Source of the DNA: Mucilaginibacter sp. L3T2-6
GTDB taxonomy: Bacteria; Bacteroidota; Bacteroidia; Sphingobacteriales; Sphingobacteriaceae
DNA: 64,000 nucleotides
Direction: 5' to 3'
Assembly: GCF_030519355.1 (NCBI RefSeq)
Contig: NZ_JAUMKC010000014.1
Coordinates: 84,058-148,057 of the forward strand
This document shows positions 52,315-61,548 of the stretch, piece by piece. The notes below the pieces were generated by a model. It was not told where the DNA came from, did not search any database, and saw only the letters and a program-made list of their open reading frames with translations. The position numbers were made by a program, and so were the translations under genes. Every line of letters starts with the position of its first letter. Position 1 is the stretch's first letter.

Positions 52315-53518
52315 GCGAGGATTGTTATTTGCGGTATGTTTTATGGCGATGTTATGCGCATCGGCACAAAAAACTTTCAAATACCAGGCTAAGCTGGATA
52401 GTGTTAAGTCTACCGGTTTTTATAAGATAAAGTTATCGCCGGCCTTCTTAGCAAAAAGTGACGCCGGCTTTACTGACATCCGTATCATCGATAACAAAGG
52501 GAACTTTGTGCCTTATATGACCTCAGACAATTTGCCGCGTATAGACAGCGAAGTGTTTGTTACTTTTCCTGAATTGAAGCAGAAACCCGATACCGGTATT
52601 TCTTACACTTTAGAGAACGTTACCGAGCAACCCATTAACAAGCTGTGGCTCAAGCTCAGGAACACCGCAGTAAAACGTACCGTAAACCTGTATGGCAGCG
52701 ACGACCAGGAGCAATGGTTCGCTGTTGATGAAGATATTCCGCTACAGTCATCAACACAGGATAATGGTGGCAGCTATACGCAGTACCTGGCATTCCCGGC
52801 AAGCAACTATAAATATTTTAAGGTGCTGATTAATGATAAGCATAAAGCCCCCCTTAGCTTTTTGATGGCCGGGGTATATGCTAAACGTTCGGTTGTAAAC
52901 AGCTATAGCGACATACCGATTCTAAAATTAGATAAGGCGGATAGCGGCAAAACGACTCATATTATTATAAGCCTTGCCGATAATTACCTGGTAAATACAA
53001 TAATGCTCGATATCGACAACCCTAAATTTTATAAACGCAATGTTACCGTTTATGCCTGGAACAAAATGGGGCGGGAACAGGTGACGGCTACAGATGTAAT
53101 GTCGGGAAAAAACGGGACGATATTTATGGATGCCAAGACCAATAAATTAGAGCTTGAAATAGATAACGGCGATAACCCACCCCTGCATGTGGCCGGTATC
53201 AAGCTATCGCAGGCAGATAATCCTATTGCTGCCTACCTGCAGGCAGGAAAATCGTACAAATTGCTTACCGGCGATGCATCAGCCGCCACCCCGGTTTACG
53301 ACCTGAAGTTTTTCACCGACAGCATCCACGCACAGTTGCCGGAGATATCAGGCGGCAAGGTTGAACAAAATGAACTGTTGGCTAAACCTGGGATTAAGGC
53401 AAACGCACATGACTACACTGTTATAATCTGGATGGTGATAATAGGCGCATTACTGCTGCTTACGTTACTCACGGTGAAAATGACTAAAGAGGTAAATAAA
53501 AGGAATAGCGGGGTGTGA
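52307..53518 (+). CDS. DUF3999 family exported protein
   Basis: A 403-residue protein: signal peptide MNKRGLLFAVCFMAMLCASAQ, two beta-sandwich-like domains (KIKLSPAFLAKSDAGFTDIRIIDNKGNFVPYM and KRTVNLYGSDDQEQWF), and one C-terminal membrane helix (VIIWMVIIGALLLLTLLTV) with a short cytosolic tail. I chose the ATG at 52307 because the signal peptide then is ideal. The start overlaps the DUF2339 stop, and the two are likely one complex: a polytopic membrane part and a periplasmic partner. Function unknown. Confidence 0.82.
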   Translation: MNKRGLLFAVCFMAMLCASAQKTFKYQAKLDSVKSTGFYKIKLSPAFLAKSDAGFTDIRIIDNKGNFVPYMTSDNLPRIDSEVFVTFPELKQKPDTGISYTLENVTEQPINKLWLKLRNTAVKRTVNLYGSDDQEQWFAVDEDIPLQSSTQDNGGSYTQYLAFPASNYKYFKVLINDKHKAPLSFLMAGVYAKRSVVNSYSDIPILKLDKADSGKTTHIIISLADNYLVNTIMLDIDNPKFYKRNVTVYAWNKMGREQVTATDVMSGKNGTIFMDAKTNKLELEIDNGDNPPLHVAGIKLSQADNPIAAYLQAGKSYKLLTGDASAATPVYDLKFFTDSIHAQLPEISGGKVEQNELLAKPGIKANAHDYTVIIWMVIIGALLLLTLLTVKMTKEVNKRNSGV

Positions 53519-53529
53519 TACCGGGTTTC

Positions 53530-53675
53530 AGAAATCGGAAACCTGTCCACATTGCGCAGGCGATACCCTTCGCTGACGGATTGTGCCCTGTCGGTGCGAG
53601 AATATCCTCTTTATATATGGGCGATTTACAGAAGACCTGAAGGGGGCACCACCATCAGCGATGGACATCGCCCGT
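53530..53675 (-). repeat. Dispersed intergenic repeat, copy 1
   Basis: In the minus orientation three blocks appear in the order TCAGCGATGGACATCGCCC (53655-53673, reverse complement), CGCTGACGGAT (53571-53581) and AAACCTGTCC (53539-53548). They recur in the same order and nearly the same spacing at 58088-58225 on the plus strand. Block one matches there at 16 of 19 positions, and the other two are exact. The rest of the 315-base gap 53519-53833 has no gene. Confidence 0.65.
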
Positions 53676-53833
53676 CGTGAAGCTAAATGTTTCGAACATA
53701 CAAGGTTTCTGACCATCGTTATAAAAAAGGGCGCATAAGTTTAGAAGCGATTTATTTATCGCCTAGCAATTTCCCATCTTTCGCAAACTTTTTAACTTAA
53801 TTTCGCAACATAATTGGATTAAATGCAGTCTTA

Positions 53834-54016
53834 ATGAAAATTTTCTTTTATATCCTGATAGGCGTCGCCGCAATCATATTGCTAACCATAACAGTTTTTA
53901 ACTACGACCCGAAAACGGAAACCTGGACCAGCATGCTATTCGGGGCGGCTGTAGGTTACGGACTGTACAAAATACCGTCGGTTATAAGGAATATCAAGCA
54001 AAAAAGAGCTAAATAA
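53834..54016 (+). CDS. Small membrane protein, 60 aa
   Basis: A 60-residue protein with one strong membrane helix near 3-22 (IFFYILIGVAAIILLTITVF) and a second moderately hydrophobic segment near 35-45 (MLFGAAVGYGLY), ending in a basic tail (RNIKQKRAK). No family recognised. It lies five bases before another 60-residue membrane protein gene, and the two are likely cotranscribed. Confidence 0.6.
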   Translation: MKIFFYILIGVAAIILLTITVFNYDPKTETWTSMLFGAAVGYGLYKIPSVIRNIKQKRAK

Positions 54017-54021
54017 TAAGC

Positions 54022-54204
54022 ATGTTCTCCAATCCAAGGCAGCCGATTATTTTATTTGTATTAAGTTTCGCCGGCATGATGCTCGGGCTTATGCTTAAGG
54101 TATTGCACTGGCCCGGCGGTCAATTAGTTACCGGCAGCATGATCATGGTTCAGATTATCGCTATCGTCTGGCTGATAATTGTAGTGGCGAAAACTAAAGA
54201 CTGA
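54022..54204 (+). CDS. Small GldL-related membrane protein, 60 aa
   Basis: A 60-residue protein with two membrane helices separated by LKVLHWPGGQLVTG. The K-x-L-H-W-P-G motif is also found in the N-terminal part of the gliding-motility protein GldL, a membrane component of the type IX secretion motor; here only that short transmembrane hairpin is present. Function unknown; it may be a stand-alone member of a wider family of this hairpin. Confidence 0.65.
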   Translation: MFSNPRQPIILFVLSFAGMMLGLMLKVLHWPGGQLVTGSMIMVQIIAIVWLIIVVAKTKD

Positions 54205-54521
54205 GGTAATGATAACAGTCATATATCCGCATTCGCTGCTTCTGTTTCTTCTAAATAGCGGCACTTAAAGCCTTTCAGCTTTCCCCCTTTTATCTCTCCC
54301 CCGTTTTAATCCACAAATCCTAAATATGCGCGCTCATTTGCCAGCACACTGTCAAAACCCCAAAAGCATGACATAAGGAAAACAATGGCCTAAGGCGTAT
54401 GTTGTTACTTTGACATCGATATTTGTGCGCAATTATTCATACTATATATCAGATAAATATTGATATTTACAGCGCAAAAATCATTATTCAATTATTCGTA
54501 CACTTTCTGCCGACCAATTTA
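54205..54521. other. 317-base intergenic gap before the glucokinase gene
   Basis: No gene or clear RNA structure is visible. The left part has pyrimidine-rich stretches and the right part, from about 54,400, is AT-rich and probably contains the promoter of the sugar-phosphate cluster. A TTTG at 54409-54412 and other TTTG at 54423-54426 lack a convincing TAnnTTTG partner at the right spacing. Confidence 0.5.
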
Positions 54522-55277
54522 ATGAAATCAACCCCGCAGCAACTGAAAGTACTCTCCATTGATATCGGAGGCTCACACATTAAAGCAACGATTTTAAACG
54601 AGCAGGGCGAATTGCAACGGAAGTATGAAAAAGTACCTACGCCTGTTCCTGCCAGTCCTGAAAATGTGATCAGCTCCATCAAAACGCTGGTAAAGGATTT
54701 TCCCGAATTCAACAGGATTTCAGTAGGCTTTCCGGGCTACGTGAAAAACGGTGTAATTAAAACCGCCCCTAATTTAAGCAATGAGCTTTGGAAAGATTTT
54801 GACCTGGCTAACAAGCTGAAGGAGGAATTAGGTAACGATTGCCGAGTGGTTAATGATGCGGACATGCAGGGGCTGGGCGTGGTTGATGGTAAGGGACTTG
54901 AGTTAGTAATTACACTGGGCACCGGCTTCGGTACGGCATTGCTGCTTGACGGCAACCTGCTGCCTCATCTTGAATTTGCCCACCAGCCGGTTGGCAAAAC
55001 AAAATCATACGATAAATATATCGGCGATATTGCCCGCGAAAAGGAAGGCGATAAAAAATGGAACAAGCGCATGCAAAAGGTATTTGCTACCCTTAAGACT
55101 GTTTTTAACTACGACTTTTTGTATATCGGCGGCGGCAACTCAGATAAGCTTAATTTCAAGCTTGATGAAAACATGAAGATCGTATCGAACGCTGATGGCA
55201 TAAAAGGCGGTGCGCGGCTTTGGAAACAGGACAGCGCACCGGCAACAATTGAAACTGTAAAAATTAAAAAGAAATAA
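54522..55277 (+). CDS. ROK-family glucokinase, polyphosphate-glucokinase-like
   Basis: A 251-residue sugar kinase. The ATP/phosphate-binding loop reads LSIDIGGSHIKATIL near the N-terminus, the sugar-binding NDADMQGLG near 106-114 and VITLGTGFGTALLLDG near 124-139. The zinc-binding motif of many ROK repressors and kinases is missing, as in polyphosphate glucokinases. The ATG at 54522 gives a start like relatives (MKSTPQQLKVLSIDIGG). It makes glucose 6-phosphate, which feeds the pentose phosphate genes that follow, with only 11 bases before tkt. Confidence 0.85.
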   Translation: MKSTPQQLKVLSIDIGGSHIKATILNEQGELQRKYEKVPTPVPASPENVISSIKTLVKDFPEFNRISVGFPGYVKNGVIKTAPNLSNELWKDFDLANKLKEELGNDCRVVNDADMQGLGVVDGKGLELVITLGTGFGTALLLDGNLLPHLEFAHQPVGKTKSYDKYIGDIAREKEGDKKWNKRMQKVFATLKTVFNYDFLYIGGGNSDKLNFKLDENMKIVSNADGIKGGARLWKQDSAPATIETVKIKKK

Positions 55278-55288
55278 ACTACACTACT

Positions 55289-57298
55289 ATGAGCGCAAAT
55301 AATCAGGATATAGAAACCCTTGGAATAAATACCGCGAGAATATTAGCTGCCGATGCAGTTCAGAAGGCAAATTCAGGCCACCCTGGTACACCAATGGCAC
55401 TGGCGCCAATGGCGCATGTGCTTTGGACAAAGGCAATGACTTACAACGCTAAAAATCCTGAATGGGCCAACCGCGACCGGTTTATTTTGTCGGCCGGCCA
55501 CGCTTGTATGTTGCAATATGCTTACCTGTACCTCACCGGTTACGATCTGACACTGGACGATATTAAAAACTTCCGCCAGATGAACAGCAAAACTGCCGGG
55601 CACCCGGAGTATGGCCTATGCCCTGGTGTCGAAGTTACCACCGGCCCGCTGGGACAGGGTTTTGCTAACGCGATCGGTTTTGCAATCGGCCAGAAACATT
55701 TGGCTGCACGCTACAACAAGCCTGGCTTCAATCTTTTTGATTATAAGATATATGTAATCTGCAGCGATGGCGATATGATGGAGGGCGTAACCTCCGAAGC
55801 CGCGTCAATTGCAGGCCATTTAGAATTGGGTAACCTCATCTTTTTATATGACAATAACCATATTTCGATAGAGGGTAGTACCGATATTGCTTTTAATGAA
55901 GATGTAAGCGCACGCTTCAGGGCTTATGGCTGGCATGTACAGGACCTACCGGACGTGAATGATATACATGCACTGGAATTGGCGCTGGTGAATGCAAAAG
56001 CTGAGACTCAAAAGCCGTCATTGATCAACGTTCGCTCGCTGATTGCCTATGGCAGCCCTAATAAGTCAGGCACCGCGGGCTCACACGGTTCCCCCCTTGG
56101 TCCTGATGAGGTAAAGCTGGTAAAAGAGTTCTTCGGGTTTGATCCTGATAAATCGTTCGTAGTGCCTGACGAAGTGCTGGACTTTTATCATAAATCCGGT
56201 GAAAAAGGCGCCGCCAAAGAAGAAAAATGGAATAAATTGTTTGCAGACTATAAGGCCAAATACCCTGAGCTGGCCGCTGAGTATGAGCTGCTAAGCAACG
56301 GCGGCTTGCCCGAAGGCTGGAAAGACGCTCTGCCTGTATTTAAGGCATCTGACCCAAAGGTGGCAACGCGTGTGGCGTCGGGCAAGGCCCTGAATGCCAT
56401 TGCTGCCAAACTGCCAAGCCTGATCGGCGGCGCGGCAGACCTGGCCCCATCTACCGAAACCAATTTAAAAGAATTTGATTCGTTTACTTCAGAGAACAGG
56501 GCCGGCCGCAATTTCCATTTCGGTATCCGCGAGCATGCCATGGGTTCAGCACTTAACGGTATGGCCTTAACCAAAGGCGTTATTCCTTTTGGCGCGACCT
56601 TCCTGATGTTCTCCGAATACCAGCGCCCGCCTATCCGTTTGGCGGCCATCATGAAAATAAAACCGATTTTTGTTTATACCCACGACAGTATCGGCCTCGG
56701 CGAAGACGGCACAACGCACCAGCCCATCGAGCAACTGGCCTCGTTACGGTCGATACCTAACCTGCTTGTGATTCGTCCGGCTGATGCAAACGAATCGGTA
56801 CACGCATGGCGCGTGGCCATTGAACATAAAGGCGGTCCGGTTGCATTAATATTTACCCGCCAGGGACTGCCTATCATCGATCAGGATAAGTATGCAAAGG
56901 CTGAAAATGTTGAAAAAGGCGCTTACATCCTTTCGGAAGGCAGCAAGGGACCTGATCTGATCCTTATGGCAACCGGTTCGGAAGTCTCATTAATTATGCA
57001 GGCGCAGGAAAAGCTGGAGGCCGAAGGCATATCAACCCGCGTGGTAAGTATGCCAAGCTGGGAGCTGTTTGAAAAACAGGATGCAGCCTACAAAGAAAAG
57101 GTACTGCCGAAGGCAAACAAGAAGCGTTTGGCTGTAGAAATGGCATCGCCAATGGGCTGGCATAAATATACAACAGACGAAGGGGACATGCTGGGCATGA
57201 CCACATTTGGCGAATCGGCCCCGGCAGAAGACCTGTATAAGCATTTTGGCTTTACGGTTGATAATGTAGTAGCAAAGGCGAAAGCGCTGTTAAAATAG
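55289..57298 (+). CDS. tkt: Transketolase
   Basis: A 669-residue one-chain transketolase that moves two-carbon ketol units between sugar phosphates using thiamine diphosphate. The start NTARILAADAVQKANSGHPGTPMALAPMAH, the ThDP site SDGDMMEGVTSEAASIAGHLELGNLIFLYDNNHISIEG and the second-half GIREHAMGSALNGMAL are canonical. The enzyme joins the oxidative and non-oxidative branches with glycolysis. It lies 11 bases after the glucokinase gene, in the same probable transcript. Confidence 0.95.
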   Translation: MSANNQDIETLGINTARILAADAVQKANSGHPGTPMALAPMAHVLWTKAMTYNAKNPEWANRDRFILSAGHACMLQYAYLYLTGYDLTLDDIKNFRQMNSKTAGHPEYGLCPGVEVTTGPLGQGFANAIGFAIGQKHLAARYNKPGFNLFDYKIYVICSDGDMMEGVTSEAASIAGHLELGNLIFLYDNNHISIEGSTDIAFNEDVSARFRAYGWHVQDLPDVNDIHALELALVNAKAETQKPSLINVRSLIAYGSPNKSGTAGSHGSPLGPDEVKLVKEFFGFDPDKSFVVPDEVLDFYHKSGEKGAAKEEKWNKLFADYKAKYPELAAEYELLSNGGLPEGWKDALPVFKASDPKVATRVASGKALNAIAAKLPSLIGGAADLAPSTETNLKEFDSFTSENRAGRNFHFGIREHAMGSALNGMALTKGVIPFGATFLMFSEYQRPPIRLAAIMKIKPIFVYTHDSIGLGEDGTTHQPIEQLASLRSIPNLLVIRPADANESVHAWRVAIEHKGGPVALIFTRQGLPIIDQDKYAKAENVEKGAYILSEGSKGPDLILMATGSEVSLIMQAQEKLEAEGISTRVVSMPSWELFEKQDAAYKEKVLPKANKKRLAVEMASPMGWHKYTTDEGDMLGMTTFGESAPAEDLYKHFGFTVDNVVAKAKALLK

Positions 57299-57303
57299 CA
57301 GTT

Positions 57304-57381
57304 GGTGACCGGAGATTAGAGCTCAGGCATTCCCTGGTCTCTAATTAACTAATATCGCTGATCAACTAATCTCTAATCACC
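57304..57381. repeat. Palindromic intergenic repeat, family with TTAGAGATTAG core, copy 1
   Basis: GGTGACCGGAGATTAG (57304-57319) is mirrored by CTAATCTCTAATCACC (57366-57381) at 14 of 16 positions. A second version of the same TTAGAGATTAG type lies between zwf and pgl. It fills the whole tkt-rpiA gap. Confidence 0.6.
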
Positions 57382-57385
57382 TTAC

Positions 57386-58084
57386 ATGAACTGGAACAGT
57401 AACCTCATCAACAACCTGCACTGGTCTGATACCATCATTAATAAAGAAGGTAAGGAAAAGGTTGCGGCCAAAATTGCCGAAAAGGTGAAGGATGGCGATG
57501 TGTTGGGAGTAGGCTCCGGCTCAACGGTTTTTATGGCTCTGTTTGCCATTGCCAGGCGTGTAAAAGAGGAAGGCTTGAACGTAAAAGCTATCCCTACTTC
57601 GGTGGAGATCAGCATGGCATTGACCAACCTTGGCATACCCATGACGAGCCTTTACGAGCACCGGCCGGACTGGCTGTTCGATGGAGCTGATGAGGTTGAT
57701 CCAAACCGCAGTTTGATTAAAGGCCGCGGCGGCGCCATGTTTAAAGAGAAACTGCTTATCAGCAGCAGCCCGGTAAATTTTATTATAGTCGACGACTCTA
57801 AGCTGGTGGATAAGCTGGGCAGCAAGTTCCCGGTACCGATCGAAGTATTTCCGCAGGCATTATTGCATGCCGAAAAGGAATTGCAAAAGCTTGGGGTGAG
57901 GGAACTGATACTGAGGCCTGCAAAAGGCAAAGATGGCCCGGTAATCACGGAAGCGGGCAATGTGATATTAGATGCCTGGTTCGACGATATCCCGGCAGAT
58001 ACGGAATTGCGAATAAAATCGATAACCGGGGTAATTGAAAGCGGCTTGTTTATCAACTACAACGTGGAAATAATGGTGGCGTAG
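57386..58084 (+). CDS. rpiA: Ribose-5-phosphate isomerase A
   Basis: A 232-residue RpiA, interconverting ribose 5-phosphate and ribulose 5-phosphate. The family pattern is complete: GVGSGSTVFMALFAIARRV near 46, AIPTSVEISMALTNLGIPM, DGADEVDPNRSLIKGRGGAMFKEKLL with the catalytic Asp and Lys, and IVDDSKLVDKLG. Length is standard. It lies between tkt and tal, separated from each by repeats. Confidence 0.94.
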   Translation: MNWNSNLINNLHWSDTIINKEGKEKVAAKIAEKVKDGDVLGVGSGSTVFMALFAIARRVKEEGLNVKAIPTSVEISMALTNLGIPMTSLYEHRPDWLFDGADEVDPNRSLIKGRGGAMFKEKLLISSSPVNFIIVDDSKLVDKLGSKFPVPIEVFPQALLHAEKELQKLGVRELILRPAKGKDGPVITEAGNVILDAWFDDIPADTELRIKSITGVIESGLFINYNVEIMVA

Positions 58085-58087
58085 ATG

Positions 58088-58225
58088 ATGGGCGTTGGCC
58101 ATCTCTGACAGATGTAACCCTGGGGGGTATTAAAACCAGGTTCTGCCTGGTGTTTCTTTCCCTGTAAGGGATACATCCGTCAGCGCAGAGCAACGCCCCC
58201 TGTGTCACCAGGACAGGTTTTGAAC
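58088..58225 (+). repeat. Dispersed intergenic repeat, copy 2
   Basis: This is the plus-strand copy of the repeat at 53530-53675. Blocks are GGGCGTTGGCCATCTCTGA (58090-58108), ATCCGTCAGCG (58175-58185) and GGACAGGTTT (58211-58220), in the same order and similar spacing. The middle part holds a short GC-rich hairpin (CCTGG ... CCAGG region near 58,120-58,150). The remainder of the 270-base gap to tal shows no gene. Confidence 0.65.
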
Positions 58226-58354
58226 ATGCAGGCTTTAAATAATTGCTACGATAAATTCTGTATAAAATACTACTATACCCTGACAGTAACTGGTATGCTT
58301 ATTGACCATTACTACCGGGTTCATGAATAAATGACTCACTAAAATACAATACTA

Positions 58355-59452
58355 ATGGAAACAAATAAAGTAAAGCAAATACACAGCTTCGGCCAAAGCA
58401 TCTGGCTTGATTTTATCGATCGCGCATTTATTGCCGATGGGAGACTGAAAAGCCTGATTGATGACGATGGCGTTCGTGGAGTAACTTCTAACCCTGCTAT
58501 CTTTGAAAAGGCCATCAGCAGCAGCGACCAGTATGACGAAGACATCGCTACGCTTTCAAAAGACGCTAAAACCACCGAAGACATATTTTTTGGTTTAGCA
58601 GTTAAGGATATACAGAATGCCTGCGACCTTTTTGACGGTGTTTATAACGACGGGGTAGTCGGCGCCGATGGCTATGTGAGTTTAGAAGTTTCGCCGTTTT
58701 TGGCGCTTGATGCCGAAGGTACTGCCAGACAGGCAGAGGAACTCTGGAAAAAAGTCGATCGTAAAAACGTAATGATAAAAATCCCTGGTACCAAACCGGG
58801 CTTGCAGGCAATCCGCGAGTCTATCGCAAAAGGTATCAATATCAATGTTACTTTGCTGTTTGGTTTGCCGCGCTACGAGGAAGTAACTGAAGCCTATATA
58901 TCAGGGCTCGAAGATCATTTAGCGGCAGGTCATAAAATTGGTCATATATCATCTGTAGCCAGCTTCTTCCTGAGCCGCATAGATGTATTGGTGGACCCGA
59001 TGCTAGACGAAAAAGGCCTTGGCGATCTGAAAGGCGAAGTTGCTATCGCATCAGCTAAAAAAGCATACGAAATTTATAAGCGCGTTTTCAGCGGCCCCCG
59101 CTGGGAAAAACTGGCTGCACAGGGCGCAAAACCGCAGCGTTTGCTATGGGCCAGCACCAGCAGTAAAAACCCGGACTTTAAAGACACAAAATATGTTGAG
59201 GCACTGATCGGGCCCGACACCGTTGACACTGTTCCGCTGGAAACCATCGAGGCGTTCCGCGACCATGGTATTGCAGCAAATACACTGGAACAAGGCCTTG
59301 ATAAAGCAACTGAAACCCTTGACAGGCTTAAAGCTGCGGGCATCGATATCGACAAATTAACACAGCAGCTTGAAGATGAAGGTATTGAGAAGTTCAACAA
59401 GCCTTTTGAAAAGTTGCTGAAAGCTATCGAAGACCAGAAAAACAAAGCTTAA
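58355..59452 (+). CDS. tal: Transaldolase
   Basis: A 365-residue transaldolase of the TalB-like long type, moving a dihydroxyacetone unit between sugar phosphates. The start LIDDDGVRGVTSNPAIFEKAISSSDQYDEDI is the family signature, and the Schiff-base lysine lies in VMIKIPGTKPG near 148-158. LWASTSSKNPDFKDTKYVEALIGPDTVDTVP follows. The chain is closed by a coiled helix. It is followed after four bases by the HAD gene. Confidence 0.93.
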   Translation: METNKVKQIHSFGQSIWLDFIDRAFIADGRLKSLIDDDGVRGVTSNPAIFEKAISSSDQYDEDIATLSKDAKTTEDIFFGLAVKDIQNACDLFDGVYNDGVVGADGYVSLEVSPFLALDAEGTARQAEELWKKVDRKNVMIKIPGTKPGLQAIRESIAKGININVTLLFGLPRYEEVTEAYISGLEDHLAAGHKIGHISSVASFFLSRIDVLVDPMLDEKGLGDLKGEVAIASAKKAYEIYKRVFSGPRWEKLAAQGAKPQRLLWASTSSKNPDFKDTKYVEALIGPDTVDTVPLETIEAFRDHGIAANTLEQGLDKATETLDRLKAAGIDIDKLTQQLEDEGIEKFNKPFEKLLKAIEDQKNKA

Positions 59453-59456
59453 GCCC

Positions 59457-60089
59457 GTGGAAACATTGTCAGTTAAGTTCCTGTTCTTTGATATTGGGGG
59501 CGTGTTACTTACCAATGGCTGGGGGCATCAGTCGCGCGAGGAAGCAGCCAGGAGGTTTGGCCTTGATTATGCCGAAGTAAAGGAACTGCATACTTTCATC
59601 TTTAACGTTTACGAGGCGCACGGCGTGGACCTGGATGAGTACCTTGATACTGTAGTTTTTAACCATCCGCGCGATTTTACCCGCGAGGATTTTAAAAACT
59701 TTATGTACGAGCAGTCGCAGGAATTGCCGCACATGCTCGCCTGGCTGAAAGAATGGAGAAAAGATAGCGGGTTCAGGATTATCGCCATTAATAACGAAGG
59801 AAAGGAACTGAACGACTACCGCGTAAAAAAATTCAAGCTGCATGATGTGTTTGACGCATTTGTGTCATCGTGCGAGGTGGGCATCCGAAAACCTGACCCG
59901 GCGATATTTAAACTGGCTATGGGCATCGCAATGGCACAACCGCAGGAGTGTGTTTATTTTGATGACCGTAAAATGTTTGCCCTTGCAGCAGGTAAACTGG
60001 GCATGAGGGCTTATCAGCATACCAGCTTTGAATCGACAAAAAAAATATTGGAAGACCTAAAAAAAGAAAATCAACCCAAATTAAAATGA
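59457..60089 (+). CDS. HAD-superfamily hydrolase
   Basis: A 210-residue HAD-IA phosphatase. Motif I is FFDIGGVLLTNGWG with the nucleophilic Asp near 12, a HAD cap follows, then IIAINNEGKEL (motif II region), the Lys of motif III in VGIRKPDPAIF and YFDDRKMFALAAGKLGM as motif IV. Start is GTG at 59457, giving METLSVKFLFFDIGG. It lies four bases after tal and its stop overlaps gnd by four bases, so it is firmly in the pentose phosphate transcript. A sugar-phosphate phosphatase role in overflow is a fair guess; the exact substrate is unknown. Confidence 0.85.
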   Translation: METLSVKFLFFDIGGVLLTNGWGHQSREEAARRFGLDYAEVKELHTFIFNVYEAHGVDLDEYLDTVVFNHPRDFTREDFKNFMYEQSQELPHMLAWLKEWRKDSGFRIIAINNEGKELNDYRVKKFKLHDVFDAFVSSCEVGIRKPDPAIFKLAMGIAMAQPQECVYFDDRKMFALAAGKLGMRAYQHTSFESTKKILEDLKKENQPKLK

Positions 60090-61513
60090 GCGCAACACCA
60101 AATAAATATGCTTTTGGCATGATAGGCCTGGGCACAATGGGCCGCAGCCTTTTGCTGAACATGGCCGACCATGGATATGCCGTTGCCGGGCATGATAAGG
60201 ACGCCGGCAAAGTGGCATCGCTGAATGAAGAAGGGAAAGATAAAGACGTTAAAGGCTTTACCGATGTAAAGGAATTTATACAAAGTCTTACCACCCCGCG
60301 TGCCATTATGATGCTGGTTCCGGCGGGAAAGATTGTGGACGCCGTGATTGAGGAACTAACCCCGCTGCTTGATAAAGGCGATATACTGATTGACGGTGGT
60401 AACTCGCATTTTACCGATACCAATCGCCGTGTGGAAGAACTGGAGGCTAAGGGCCTGCATTTCTTTGGCATGGGTGTATCAGGCGGTGAAGAAGGTGCGC
60501 GCCGCGGCCCGAGCATGATGCCGGGCGGCGACAAGGATGCCTATAATGTAATGAAGCCGATTTTTGAAGCTATTGCGGCTAAGGTAGACGGTGCACCATG
60601 TGTTACTTATATCGGTCCGGGAGCATCGGGTCACTTTGTGAAGATGGTGCATAATGGTATAGAGTACGGGATAATGCAGTTAATAGCCGAAACCTACGAG
60701 ATACTTAAAAAGGGCCTTAAGCTGCAGAATGCTGAAATCGGTGAAATATTCGCAAAATGGAATGACGGGCGTTTAAAGTCATTCCTGCTGGATATCACCA
60801 AAGATATTTTTAAATACAAGGCACCCGGCTCAGACCATCTTCTATTGGATGACATTAAAGATGAAGCCCGTGCCAAGGGTACTGGTAAATGGACCTCGCA
60901 GATTGCGATGGACTTACAGGCGCCGATCCCAACCATTGACACCGCTGTTTCCATGCGCGATTTATCGAAATATAAATCACTGCGTGTAAAAGCATCTGAA
61001 ATTTATAGTAAAGAGGATATTAGCCTGAATGTTAATAAAGATGAATTTTTGACCGCCCTGGAGCAGGCATTCTATTTCAATATGATCATCAGCTATGCGC
61101 AGGGCATGCACATGCTGCTGCTGGCCTCGGCTGAATATAAGTACGACCTGCACCTGGATGATATTGCCAAAATATGGCGCGGCGGGTGTATTATCCGTTC
61201 TGAGTTCCTGAATGACATTTACAATGCATACCATAAAAATCCGGCACTTGAACATTTGCTGCTTGATGAAGGTGTATCAGCACTGGTTAGTGACGCTGTA
61301 AAAGGCTCGCGCAAGGTATTAGGCGCCACCATCCCGGCAGGTATTGCGACACCGGCGTATGCTTCATCGCTGAGCTATTTCGACACCTTCCGCAGCGCAA
61401 GGATGCCGTCGAACCTGACACAGGCGCAGCGTGACTACTTTGGGGCACATACTTACGAGCTGATTGGCAAAGAGGGCGTGTTCCATACGCAGTGGACAAA
61501 AAATGAAGAATAA
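60086..61513 (+). CDS. gnd: 6-phosphogluconate dehydrogenase (decarboxylating)
   Basis: A 475-residue enzyme making ribulose 5-phosphate and CO2. The nucleotide loop is GMIGLGTMGRSLLLNMADHGY, the catalytic segments are DGGNSHFTDTNRR, GMGVSGGEEGARRGPSMMPGG and FVKMVHNGIEYG with the catalytic Lys and His. Where NADP-linked enzymes have N-R-S/T after the second strand, this protein has AGHDKDAGK, placing an Asp near the ribose 2' site, which is more typical of NAD use. The start overlaps the HAD gene by four bases. Confidence 0.93.
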   Translation: MSATPNKYAFGMIGLGTMGRSLLLNMADHGYAVAGHDKDAGKVASLNEEGKDKDVKGFTDVKEFIQSLTTPRAIMMLVPAGKIVDAVIEELTPLLDKGDILIDGGNSHFTDTNRRVEELEAKGLHFFGMGVSGGEEGARRGPSMMPGGDKDAYNVMKPIFEAIAAKVDGAPCVTYIGPGASGHFVKMVHNGIEYGIMQLIAETYEILKKGLKLQNAEIGEIFAKWNDGRLKSFLLDITKDIFKYKAPGSDHLLLDDIKDEARAKGTGKWTSQIAMDLQAPIPTIDTAVSMRDLSKYKSLRVKASEIYSKEDISLNVNKDEFLTALEQAFYFNMIISYAQGMHMLLLASAEYKYDLHLDDIAKIWRGGCIIRSEFLNDIYNAYHKNPALEHLLLDEGVSALVSDAVKGSRKVLGATIPAGIATPAYASSLSYFDTFRSARMPSNLTQAQRDYFGAHTYELIGKEGVFHTQWTKNEE

Positions 61514-61548
61514 TTAGTATAGATATTCATGCTTATAACCTTAATAAA

